Assembly (NCBI GenBank): GCA_021323835.1
Contig: JAJPKI010000008.1
Coordinates: forward strand, 1 to 15,046
Source: Verrucomicrobiota bacterium
GTDB taxonomy: Bacteria > Verrucomicrobiota > Verrucomicrobiia > Limisphaerales > UBA11358
DNA length: 15,046 bases
Direction: 5' to 3'
Part shown: in pieces, positions 6,594-14,044 of the stretch
Layout: the number at the start of each line of letters is the position of its first letter
How positions within the stretch are numbered: the first letter of the stretch is position 1
Program-made: the position numbers and the translations under genes
The notes under the pieces: model-generated
Database searches by the model: none
What the model saw: only the letters and a program-made list of their open reading frames with translations
Told to the model about the DNA's origin: nothing

Positions 6594-8327
6594 GTGCCTA
6601 TCCAATTTACAGATATCGCGGGGCCATTTGCCGAAAAGGGGTTGAAGCTTCCAAACCTTAACGTGCTGACGCCGGATGCGCGAGCGTATGAGGTTCTCGC
6701 AATTCAGCCGGCTGGAGTAATCGCTCCTCGAAATGATTTTGTCGGTCACGCGAATCGAGAGGCAGCCAAAAACAAATTTGCAGGCTTCATCGCTTTAGCC
6801 GTTGAGAAAAGTGCCGACCTAGTTCTGTGTCCAGAGTATTCCTGCCCTTGGGAAGTTCTTGAAGCTGCCCTTCGTCAGGGAAAATTTCCAGCAGCGGACA
6901 AACTATGGGCGCTCGGCTGCGAGTCGATTACGCCTGCTAAATTTCGGGAATTCATTGCTTCCTTTCCAGACGTTGTGTGGATTCACGAGGAACTACCGAA
7001 TACGGCCGGCGATTTTCTTGGGGTGGCTTGTTACTTACTGAAAACAGAATCCAATGCAGGTGCTGTAAAAAATGTCATCGTGGTTCAATTCAAAACCGTG
7101 CCGATGGCTGGACACGATACTTCTGAAGCCGACCACCTGATTCGTGGACAAAAGATTTATTTTCTTCGCGGACAAAACGATTACATTCGGTTTGTAACTC
7201 TCATTTGCTCTGAAACCTTGGAATTTCAGCTCGACCAAAATTTGGCGCAGCAAATTGACCAACACCCGTCCATAATTTTTCATCCACAACTCACAGGTGA
7301 TCCAAATAACGCGGCGGCTAGGAAATATCGCAACGATCTATACTCAAATACTTGCAGCAGAGATTTAGAAGTAATCACTTTGAATTGGGCACGCGGAACT
7401 AAAATCGGCGATCAGGCACAAACTCGTTACGGCAGTTCTGCTGTTTTCATGAAGTCGGACAAATTTGACCATTCAGATGTTCGGCTTCATCAAAATCACT
7501 TGCGAGGCATTTATTATTGTAATTGGCAAATCAACAGAACACGGCTCTGTCTCTTTAATTTTGATGAGTATGTTTTCCATTTTAGAACTCAAAAGCCTCG
7601 GTTACTAGGTCAAGCGGTCGAACTTAGGCGAACTGGGCCAGAGATGATTAATCTCTGGCACTGGCAAGACGAGTCTTGGCAAGTATCCACTGTAGCGAAT
7701 GATGGTTTTCAAAATCTCTGCCAACTTTTCGGCAACCTTTCATTCGATGGTTGCCAGACTGTTGTTGATTACGAACGGTTGCTTACTCTCAGTGCTGGTA
7801 AATTAGAACCTTCCTTGGATTGGCATAAAGTCGATAAGTTGAACTCGTTTACCGCAGAAGCCGATGAGCGCTCTAAGCGGCTGACATTTGTCCATGAGGC
7901 AAGCAACGATTCGGTAGATTTTCGCAACGATCATTTGAGCCGTTATAGCAGGCTTCAACGCCTCATCTTGGCTAACGCGAACAATTTTCCGCCGTGCATT
8001 GAAAATTTGAAGGATAATTGGCGACTTTCTGCTCCGAAAGAAGAAGGTGAATTTCGATTTAACCTTCAGGGCATATCGCCGGGCGTATCTGGAGCGACGG
8101 CTGTTTTTGTTGGCCATCGCCCACCAAATGAAGCTCGAGAGCTTTGGGACAAATTTGATAAAGCTTGGAGGAATAAAGAGAACGAGCGCGGGGAAGAGAG
8201 ATCCCGACGTTTGGTAATCTGGTATGAGGATGCTGAAGGCAATCCCGGACATGTATACAAACCTTTGGCGACTATCACCGATGACCCTGAAATGCAGACT
8301 TCAATCACGAAGTCGGAACGACAATGA
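6594..8327 (+). CDS. Nitrilase-superfamily (carbon-nitrogen hydrolase) protein with unassigned C-terminal half
   Basis: Nitrilase-superfamily enzymes hydrolyse amide or nitrile C-N bonds through a Glu-Lys-Cys triad. Counting from GTG 6594 (577 aa), the triad is visible: Glu81 in LVLCPEYS, Lys167 in VVQFKTVP and Cys205 in TLICSETLE. Spacings of 86 and 38 residues are normal for the fold. Later segments (IIFHPQL, LEVITLNWARGT, YGSSAVF) fit the remaining beta strands to about residue 315. The C-terminal 260 residues, including ATAVFVGHR and RRLVIWYEDAEGNPG, match nothing I recognise. The start is uncertain: an in-frame TGA at 6552-6554 is followed at once by TTG 6555, which would add 13 residues of AT-rich, non-coding-looking sequence. 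GTG 6594 follows a weak CATAAT at 6558-6563. The stop overlaps the next gene as ATGA, implying an operon and probably a joint function. The substrate cannot be read from the sequence. Confidence 0.87.
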   Translation: MPIQFTDIAGPFAEKGLKLPNLNVLTPDARAYEVLAIQPAGVIAPRNDFVGHANREAAKNKFAGFIALAVEKSADLVLCPEYSCPWEVLEAALRQGKFPAADKLWALGCESITPAKFREFIASFPDVVWIHEELPNTAGDFLGVACYLLKTESNAGAVKNVIVVQFKTVPMAGHDTSEADHLIRGQKIYFLRGQNDYIRFVTLICSETLEFQLDQNLAQQIDQHPSIIFHPQLTGDPNNAAARKYRNDLYSNTCSRDLEVITLNWARGTKIGDQAQTRYGSSAVFMKSDKFDHSDVRLHQNHLRGIYYCNWQINRTRLCLFNFDEYVFHFRTQKPRLLGQAVELRRTGPEMINLWHWQDESWQVSTVANDGFQNLCQLFGNLSFDGCQTVVDYERLLTLSAGKLEPSLDWHKVDKLNSFTAEADERSKRLTFVHEASNDSVDFRNDHLSRYSRLQRLILANANNFPPCIENLKDNWRLSAPKEEGEFRFNLQGISPGVSGATAVFVGHRPPNEARELWDKFDKAWRNKENERGEERSRRLVIWYEDAEGNPGHVYKPLATITDDPEMQTSITKSERQ

Positions 8328-11300
8328 ACAAGCAAACCCTCTCTTTGATTCAAGAGCGCTTCAAGAGTTTCACTGGCGCAGGCACTGAATTGATTCGAGC
8401 AGAACAGCGGCATGGTGAGGCATCTGTCGGCGTGTTTTACTTCGATTTTAGCCAAGCCCCAGCACGAGAGGGTTTCAATCTTACGGATTACCTTCAGAAA
8501 AATTTAGCCAGTGACTTTTATAAACACGAAGGGTCTCTTCAGTGGAATTATTATCTCTATTTCGTTCTGGAGAAAAACCTCCTCAAACAACTTCGGCAAG
8601 ACGGCAAGCTGGCGGGAATTGAAGCCGACCGAACTTTTGCTCGTAAATTTGTGACGGATGAAGCTTGGCTGGAGCAGGAGTTGCAGAATCCATTTGCTTT
8701 GACCGTCTACGGCTCAAGCCCGCCAAAGGATTTGGCTGCGGCTTGGACCGAGAAGCTCATCGAAGCGGGGTATGGACGCATCTGTGACCCTGATGCTGTG
8801 TATACAGAAATCGTCAAAGACATTCTCCTTGGTAAGCCTTCGCCCGCGAGCAAACAAAGTGCAGCACTTCAAACGTCAAATGACGTGCAACCGGGGAAAC
8901 CTATTGAACAAATTACCATAGAAAAATTTAGGGAATATCCGACGCAAAAGACATTCGCCTTGGGAGCTGTAAATCTTATACGCGGGACAAACGGCAGTGG
9001 GAAGACATCGTTGCTTGAGGCAATTGAGTTGAGTATTTGTGGCGGCATACGTCGTCAAGGGAATTCATGTCCACGCGGGACTTCGCTACTCGTGAAATTT
9101 CAAGGCGAGAATGCTCCACACAAAGTTCCCGTTGTTAACTTGGCCATGTATCAAGCGATAGATCGAGCATGGTATGGAGGATATTACCGTAAGGTGAATA
9201 AACTCTGTGAGAATTTTGGTCGCTTTAATTTTTTTGATTCTGACGCTGGCTTTCGACTTTCTGACGGTAAAAGCCCGGGAGAAATCAACAAAGCTATTGA
9301 GGATTTGTTTCTTGGTGAATACGCAAGCACTTTAGAAAAGATTATGATTAGCTGCAAAGAGAGGCTTGAAAAGGAGCAAATGGATTCCGCCAGAGAAATG
9401 AGAATGCGGCGAACTGAGGCTGGTTCAATCGAAACAAATCTCCAGACGGTGAAGAATATTAAAGATACACGGGAGACACTTCTTGAACAGGTAAAAGCCA
9501 AGGCGACAAGCAATGGTTGGAAGAAAATCCCAAGCCGGTTCAATCTGGATGCGCTCGTGACAATGCAGGAAACAGTGGACGACTTGTCATCCCAATTCGG
9601 AGACTCCTTCCAAGAGCTTCAATGGCTGTCTGGGCTTTCGCTCAAAACGTTGGAGCAAGAACTCGCAAAATTGGAGGCTTTGCTCAAAGATTTGCAGGGG
9701 AAGACAGAAACAAGGGAAAAAGCATCGGAAACTTTCGACAAAGCCAAAGACAAAAAACACTCCGCCGAGGCTCAACTGCAATTGCTCGTCAGGCTTCTCG
9801 CTTATCACAACGAGCCGGGAGCTTTTTTGCTCAAAGGCGGTGAAGCTGCGCTTAAAACACGCAAAGCAAAGCTCGAACAACTGAAAGCTGCCCAAACACT
9901 CGTCAAAGGAATCGACACAAAGCCGTTCGAGGAAATGTCATCGACATTTGATGCTCTTGGCAAGGAGCATGAAAGTGAATTGGCGAAACAAAGAAAATCA
10001 GTGAACCAGAAGCGTAAGAAAATCACAGAACTGCAAACGCAATTTGGAGAAATAAAGGCGCTCGTGGAAGAGATAAAGGGACTTGGTGAACACTTATGTG
10101 AATTGAAACCCGACACGAAGGAGTGTCCTCTTTGCGGTGCACCATACGAGCAAGGTTTGCTAGGCAGAATTGCGTCTCGGAAAACCGGTGCTGTTATGGA
10201 TGCTTCGCTTCGCGAAATGACGACAGCGTTAGCGCGCGATGAAAAACAACTCGGAGTTTTGCAAAAACTAACGCACGAACTCGGTCAACTCCGTGAAGCC
10301 GCGTCACTTGTCCTTCAGCCGACCGAACTTCGCTTGCGCCCCATTAAGTTTTTTGTTCATACCTTTTCGACCATTGGAGAGCAAATCGATAGCGAACGGA
10401 CGGCAATTGACGAACTTAGTGCGAAACAGAAACGGCTAAAACTTCGCGGCTATACTGAAGGTGAACTCGATGATCTCTTGTCCGAAGCAGCGGAGTTTTA
10501 CGAGATTCCTGTTTCGAAGCTATCAAATTCAGGTGCGCTACGAATCTTGGCAAATAACCAACGTTCACAATGTGAATTGCTCGCTAAGGAAATGGCCAGA
10601 ACTGAAAAGCAAATCAAGGACGTTGACTTTGAGTTTGGTCGGCTAATCAAGAAGGCGCTTGGCACGGAAGATTTCGAGAAACCAGTTGTAGAGTTGCATC
10701 GGAGGAAAACATCGGTTGAAGAAGTGCTGGCGATGGTTCGCCGCAGCGAAACAAATATATCTATTGCCGTCACCGAAGAATTCTCTGCGATCAGAAGTCG
10801 TCTAAAGAATTTCAGCGAAGTGATTGCTCGCATCCAGGAAGCATTGAAAAAAGTGGAAGAGAAGGATGAGTTGGAAAAAAAGTGGGTCTCATCGCTAGAG
10901 TCAATCCGAAAACAAATAACGCAGTTGGAAACAAAACACAACCGGGCTAAAAAGGCTGTCGATGTTTTAGGCGAATTGCTCGAAGGTGAAAGCAAGGAGA
11001 CTTTTCTAAAAGAGATGGTGAACCAACAACGCGAGAAGCTCGTAACAATTTTCCGTAGAATCCATGCTCCGAATGAATTCGAGGACGTGCGACTGAATGG
11101 TGAAATTTATGTAAAACGTCGAACTGGCAGCGAGGATGATTTATCGAAGATCAGCACGGGGCAGCGCTCGGCTCTGGCTCTATCCATTTTTTTGACGATG
11201 AATAGTAGCGTCGGAAAAAATGCGCCTTGGTTAATTTTTGATGATCCGGTTGCACAGGTTGACGACTTAAATACGCTCTCATTCTTCGACACGTTGCGTG

Positions 11301-11434
11301 AGTTGGTGCTGGATGGAAAGCGGCAGATTTTCTTCGCAACAGCGAATACACGTGTCGCTAATCTTTTCGCGCGAAAATTTGATTTTTTGGGAAATTCATT
11401 CAAAGAAATTTCTTTAGGACGCGCTGATCGATAA
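8324..11434 (+). CDS. Rad50/SbcC/RloC-like coiled-coil ABC ATPase with zinc hook and extra N-terminal domain
   Basis: A 1036-aa ATPase of the SMC/Rad50 class. Residues 1 to about 170 form a separate alpha/beta domain (GVFYFDFSQ, SLQWNYYLYFVLE) joined by a linker rich in Ser/Ala/Gln. The ATPase follows: Walker A GTNGSGKT (221-228), coiled coil about 335-595, zinc hook CPLC (Cys601, Cys604) that should dimerise around one zinc ion, second coil about 630-900, ABC signature around STGQRSA (944-950), Walker B LIFDDPVAQVDD (970-981), and a switch-like QIFFATAN segment (1001-1008). Walker B has Asp-Asp rather than Asp-Glu, as in RloC-type and related conflict ATPases. Complete head, hook and tail indicate a functional protein. 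ATG 8324 overlaps the nitrilase stop by four bases, so the pair is translationally coupled. No SbcD/Mre11-like nuclease gene lies nearby, so this is not ordinary SbcCD. Expected role: DNA-end or structure sensing that controls the nitrilase partner (inference). Confidence 0.93.
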   Translation: MNKQTLSLIQERFKSFTGAGTELIRAEQRHGEASVGVFYFDFSQAPAREGFNLTDYLQKNLASDFYKHEGSLQWNYYLYFVLEKNLLKQLRQDGKLAGIEADRTFARKFVTDEAWLEQELQNPFALTVYGSSPPKDLAAAWTEKLIEAGYGRICDPDAVYTEIVKDILLGKPSPASKQSAALQTSNDVQPGKPIEQITIEKFREYPTQKTFALGAVNLIRGTNGSGKTSLLEAIELSICGGIRRQGNSCPRGTSLLVKFQGENAPHKVPVVNLAMYQAIDRAWYGGYYRKVNKLCENFGRFNFFDSDAGFRLSDGKSPGEINKAIEDLFLGEYASTLEKIMISCKERLEKEQMDSAREMRMRRTEAGSIETNLQTVKNIKDTRETLLEQVKAKATSNGWKKIPSRFNLDALVTMQETVDDLSSQFGDSFQELQWLSGLSLKTLEQELAKLEALLKDLQGKTETREKASETFDKAKDKKHSAEAQLQLLVRLLAYHNEPGAFLLKGGEAALKTRKAKLEQLKAAQTLVKGIDTKPFEEMSSTFDALGKEHESELAKQRKSVNQKRKKITELQTQFGEIKALVEEIKGLGEHLCELKPDTKECPLCGAPYEQGLLGRIASRKTGAVMDASLREMTTALARDEKQLGVLQKLTHELGQLREAASLVLQPTELRLRPIKFFVHTFSTIGEQIDSERTAIDELSAKQKRLKLRGYTEGELDDLLSEAAEFYEIPVSKLSNSGALRILANNQRSQCELLAKEMARTEKQIKDVDFEFGRLIKKALGTEDFEKPVVELHRRKTSVEEVLAMVRRSETNISIAVTEEFSAIRSRLKNFSEVIARIQEALKKVEEKDELEKKWVSSLESIRKQITQLETKHNRAKKAVDVLGELLEGESKETFLKEMVNQQREKLVTIFRRIHAPNEFEDVRLNGEIYVKRRTGSEDDLSKISTGQRSALALSIFLTMNSSVGKNAPWLIFDDPVAQVDDLNTLSFFDTLRELVLDGKRQIFFATANTRVANLFARKFDFLGNSFKEISLGRADR

Positions 11435-11473
11435 CATCATGCTGATTTGCTACCGGCTTGTTACGAGGTGTGT

Positions 11474-11668
11474 CTATTTTGTCAATTCAAGCCATTCCTC
11501 TGGAATCCAATTGTCGTAGGTCTCCAGTTTGCTAGGGTCTTCCGAGATTGAAAGCTTGTAAATCCACCGGCCATCCTGAAATTGCGAGTCAATGACATAG
11601 CCCTCGTAAGATTCATTCTCCCCGTCATTCACGCGAACTTTGTTCATCTCTGAAAATCGTGGCGACAT
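11474..11668 (-). CDS. Small hypothetical protein, SH3-like appearance
   Basis: A 64-aa acidic protein from ATG 11668. The same frame extends to TTG 11716 (80 aa), and ATG 11647 is a third option; no start has a convincing Shine-Dalgarno. The core alternates short strands (NKVRVND, YEGYVIDSQ, WIYKLSIS) and ends in an aromatic/acidic tail (NWIPEEWLE). This resembles small beta-barrel proteins that sense or bind partners through a KOW/SH3-like fold, but I do not recognise a family. It faces the ATPase gene tail to tail with about 40 bases between them and no obvious terminator hairpin. Function unknown. It is most likely real because the strand pattern is protein-like and it does not overlap another gene. 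Confidence 0.6.
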   Translation of the reverse strand: MSPRFSEMNKVRVNDGENESYEGYVIDSQFQDGRWIYKLSISEDPSKLETYDNWIPEEWLELTK

Positions 11669-11733
11669 TTTCGTGAGCACTCTAACAAGTGAAAAATTTT
11701 CAGTAGAAATTCTCAACCGCTGTCCAAAGCCTG

Positions 11734-12072
11734 TTATTTTTTTGCAGCTTTAATTTTCGCCCACCTTGCTTTTGCAGCGGCGGAAATTTTCGCCCTGACA
11801 GCCGCGCTCATTTGACGCTTTGGTTTCTGTGACGGAGCGGCGCTTGATTTTGTCCTCTTAACTTTGGCCCATCGCGCTTTTGCGGCGGCGGCAATTTTGG
11901 CTCTGCCCGCCGCGCTCATCTTGCGCCGTTTCGTTGGAGCAGCCGCAGCCGCAGCTTTCGTGGGAGAACCGAAAATCCGATTCAATTCATTTTGAAGTGA
12001 TTTAATTTTATCTTTGATGTCCGCAGCACGTCGAAGTTGCTGCGCCGACAGATTAGCAATTGATAATGTCAT
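11734..12072 (-). CDS. Basic Ala/Lys-rich protein with two KARWAKxK repeats (histone H1-like/NUMOD3-like)
   Basis: A 112-aa strongly basic protein. Residues 1-35 form a predicted helix with heptad-like Leu/Ile (AADIKDKIKSLQNELNRIF), probably for oligomerisation. An Ala-rich linker follows, then two near-identical modules at residues 49-72 and 85-108 with the core MSAAxRAKIxAAAKARWAK. The modules resemble NUMOD3-type DNA-binding motifs and the Lys/Ala tails of bacterial H1-like proteins. Small proteins with this repeat are frequent in Verrucomicrobiota and Acidobacteriota, which supports the organism call. The likely role is non-specific DNA binding or nucleoid organisation, inferred from composition and repeats. 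ATG 12072 has no clear Shine-Dalgarno. The gene lies alone between the small hypothetical gene and the prepilin-like gene, all on the minus strand. Confidence 0.85.
   Translation of the reverse strand: MTLSIANLSAQQLRRAADIKDKIKSLQNELNRIFGSPTKAAAAAAPTKRRKMSAAGRAKIAAAAKARWAKVKRTKSSAAPSQKPKRQMSAAVRAKISAAAKARWAKIKAAKK
11749..11820 (-). repeat. Second copy of 24-residue basic repeat in the KARWAKxK protein
   Basis: This 72-base segment encodes residues 85-108. It matches the copy at 11857-11928 at about 20 of 24 residues. It is an internal tandem duplication within one gene, with copies 108 bases apart. Confidence 0.8.
11857..11928 (-). repeat. First copy of 24-residue basic repeat in the KARWAKxK protein
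   Basis: This 72-base segment encodes residues 49-72, with the core MSAAGRAKIAAAAKARWAK. It is the partner of the copy at 11749-11820. The protein repeat is better kept than the DNA, which suggests selection on the amino-acid pattern. Confidence 0.8.
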
Positions 12073-12121
12073 GTTGAAATAAGTAGAAAACGGCTGACTG
12101 ATAAAGTCAATGAATCAAATT

Positions 12122-12931
12122 TTATTGCACACGCTGGCCATTGTAAGTCCAGTTGATGTCAGAATTTCCGGGATCGGCGGCCTTGGTCACGGCATTGGAA
12201 CAAATGTAAGAGTATTTGAAATAAGCAACATGACCGTCGGCAAAATTCAAATTGGCTCCGGCCCTGTGCCGTGAGGAAACTTGTAAAACCCAACAATGAG
12301 ATACGCCAATTTCGTTAGTTGGATTTGAGCCATAAAATGGAGTTTCCGTCGAATGCGCTCGACCATCGGCAAGAAAAACAAACGCCGAAGGATGCAAAAC
12401 AGACGTGGCAGAGAAATTCGTGCCGTAACCGACGCCCGTTAATCCGGTGTTGCCTTTGGGATTCATCCCATAATTGAAGACAACACGGGTCGCATCAAAT
12501 TGTGAGGGTTGCGTGCTTGCGGTCGGGCAATCAAAAATCTTTTTACTGTTTACAAAATTGTCGGTATCGCTTGCGATTTGCCAAAGCGGTTTGCCGCCGA
12601 CATAAGGCGGCAACACATTATACCAAACACTGTCTCCTTGTCCGGCAGCGTGAAACGCAACGAAATCGCTCCAGTGCGGCTGATTTTCATTGTAACCGGA
12701 AACACCCGGTGTGCCACTCGCAATTTTCGGCAGAGGGAAAATTTGGTTGGCGTCGTCCAGATACATCGTCAATGCAAGCCCCCACTGTCGTAAATTGCTT
12801 GTGCAGGCGGCGCGATAAGCTTTTTGCTTGGCGGCAGCCAGCGCCGGTAGAAGCATTGCTGCAAGAATCGCGATGATGGCAATGACTACCAGCAGTTCAA
12901 TTAAGGTAAATCCGCGCACATTCCTTTTCAT
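12122..12931 (-). CDS. Prepilin-type N-terminal cleavage/methylation protein with H-X9-DG motif
   Basis: A 269-aa type II pseudopilin-like protein. A short basic leader (MKRNVRG) is followed by a class III signal FTLIELLVVIAIIAIL. A PilD-like prepilin peptidase would cut between Gly7 and Phe8, and Glu12 is the conserved +5 Glu. Residues 8-30 form the membrane and assembly helix. The rest is a soluble domain with Cys43 and Cys135 and the H-X9-DG motif at His222 to Asp232-Gly233 (ADGHVAYF). It ends in NGQRVQ, a typical end for these proteins. The family is greatly expanded in Planctomycetota and Verrucomicrobiota, usually without an assigned pilus. The protein should be exported and anchored in the inner membrane. 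ATG 12931 gives the full leader and no Shine-Dalgarno is visible. An AraC-type gene lies directly upstream on the same strand. Confidence 0.95.
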   Translation of the reverse strand: MKRNVRGFTLIELLVVIAIIAILAAMLLPALAAAKQKAYRAACTSNLRQWGLALTMYLDDANQIFPLPKIASGTPGVSGYNENQPHWSDFVAFHAAGQGDSVWYNVLPPYVGGKPLWQIASDTDNFVNSKKIFDCPTASTQPSQFDATRVVFNYGMNPKGNTGLTGVGYGTNFSATSVLHPSAFVFLADGRAHSTETPFYGSNPTNEIGVSHCWVLQVSSRHRAGANLNFADGHVAYFKYSYICSNAVTKAADPGNSDINWTYNGQRVQ

Positions 12932-12985
12932 GTGCGCTATGCTGGCAGAACCAATTTCTATCTGCTTCCGGCCACTTGCTATTTT

Positions 12986-13987
12986 CTAACGGTGACTTGC
13001 AGCAGGACGTTTCAGCAGTGGATACAAATTTGGGCAACAGCCCATTGTTTGACAAAATGCCTGGCTGAAATGGCTCATGCTGGAATAACCGACTTCAAGC
13101 GCGGTTTCCGTCACGTTGAATTTGCCGGAACGTAGCAGTTCCGCTGCGCGCTCCATTCGCAATTGACGAAGATATTGCGGAATTGTCACGCCTAGTTCCT
13201 GCGAAAATGTCCGGCTCAAATAAAATGGACTGCAACCGACATGTTTTCCCAATTCCAACAAATCGGGCGGTTCAGCTAGATTGCCGCGCAATAATTCAAT
13301 CACTCTTTGAACGCGCTCCTGCGTTACTCGCTTCTGACGTTCGCAGAAAAATTCTTCTTTGGCCGGCACAAAGAAAAATTCCGACATCAATTCCAAAACT
13401 TTTCCTTTAAACCAGACACCACGACCGGACAGCGGCGCCGGCGAATTCCGCAGTATTGAAGCCAATCGTTGTTGATCCGCCGTAAGCTTGCGTGTTTCAG
13501 AAATAACACTGGCATTCCGTTTTGAGAGAACGGCTTGAATTTGCGGATGCAGGCCAGCTTTGTCTTTACTGATGTATTGCTTCAAAAAATCGCGGGAGAT
13601 TTCAATCGTAATGAATTGATGCCGTTGTTGTGACAGACGGCGAGCCGTCAAGGGATTGCGACCAGTAAAATAAAATGTTGCGCTGGCCGGAGGCAATCCC
13701 TGCTTTTTTCCGGCAATGGAAAATTCCGCGTGACCGTCCAGATTCAAACAGATTTCAACACTGTCAGGGTGAAAACTGTTTGCCACATCCAAAGACTCCG
13801 CGCACTCGAAGTCGTGCCATTCCACGCTAAAGCCGCTTTCTTGAAAGCCCGCCCACAGCGGACGCCAACCTTCGCCAAATACACGCCAAACATTTGCTTC
13901 GGTAAATTGTTCTTTTTTAGAAACTGTCGAAATCACCGTATTATTTTGCTGAAAAATTTGTGCTGATTCAAGTTTAGCGTTGTTCAT
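12986..13987 (-). CDS. AraC/XylS-family transcriptional regulator
   Basis: A 333-aa regulator. Residues about 35-140 form a cupin-like sensor domain rich in strands (FSVEWHDF, VEICLNLDGHAEFS, ATFYFTGRNP). Residues about 222-326 form the AraC DNA-binding domain with two helix-turn-helix units: PDLLELGKHVGCSPFYLSR (241-259), and the NVTETALEVGYSSMSHFSQA segment (291-310) followed by the usual F-x-x-x-x-G end (Phe311 to Gly316). The frame extends 16 codons upstream to TTG 14035, but ATG 13987 is preferred because the extension (EYRNKVFFRVTQTQR) is not family-like. No Shine-Dalgarno supports either start. Such genes in Verrucomicrobiota often sit beside H-X9-DG prepilin genes and carbohydrate genes, so the gene may control the prepilin gene 54 bases downstream. 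The ligand is unknown. Confidence 0.94.
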   Translation of the reverse strand: MNNAKLESAQIFQQNNTVISTVSKKEQFTEANVWRVFGEGWRPLWAGFQESGFSVEWHDFECAESLDVANSFHPDSVEICLNLDGHAEFSIAGKKQGLPPASATFYFTGRNPLTARRLSQQRHQFITIEISRDFLKQYISKDKAGLHPQIQAVLSKRNASVISETRKLTADQQRLASILRNSPAPLSGRGVWFKGKVLELMSEFFFVPAKEEFFCERQKRVTQERVQRVIELLRGNLAEPPDLLELGKHVGCSPFYLSRTFSQELGVTIPQYLRQLRMERAAELLRSGKFNVTETALEVGYSSMSHFSQAFCQTMGCCPNLYPLLKRPAASHR

Positions 13988-14044
13988 CCGTTGCGTTTGA
14001 GTCACGCGAAAAAAAACTTTGTTACGGTATTCCAATCCTCTGCG

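Noticed and set aside
8066..8455. Minus-strand frame across the nitrilase/ATPase junction
   Set aside because: It is antisense to two well-supported genes joined by an ATGA overlap, with no motif support.
8324..11434. Calling the ATPase sbcC or recN
   Set aside because: The zinc hook fits the Rad50 class, but the extra N-terminal domain, DDP Walker B, nitrilase partner and absence of sbcD make those symbols misleading.
13988..14035. TTG start at 14035 for the AraC gene
   Set aside because: It adds 16 residues unlike AraC N-termini, with no Shine-Dalgarno; ATG 13987 is the better choice.
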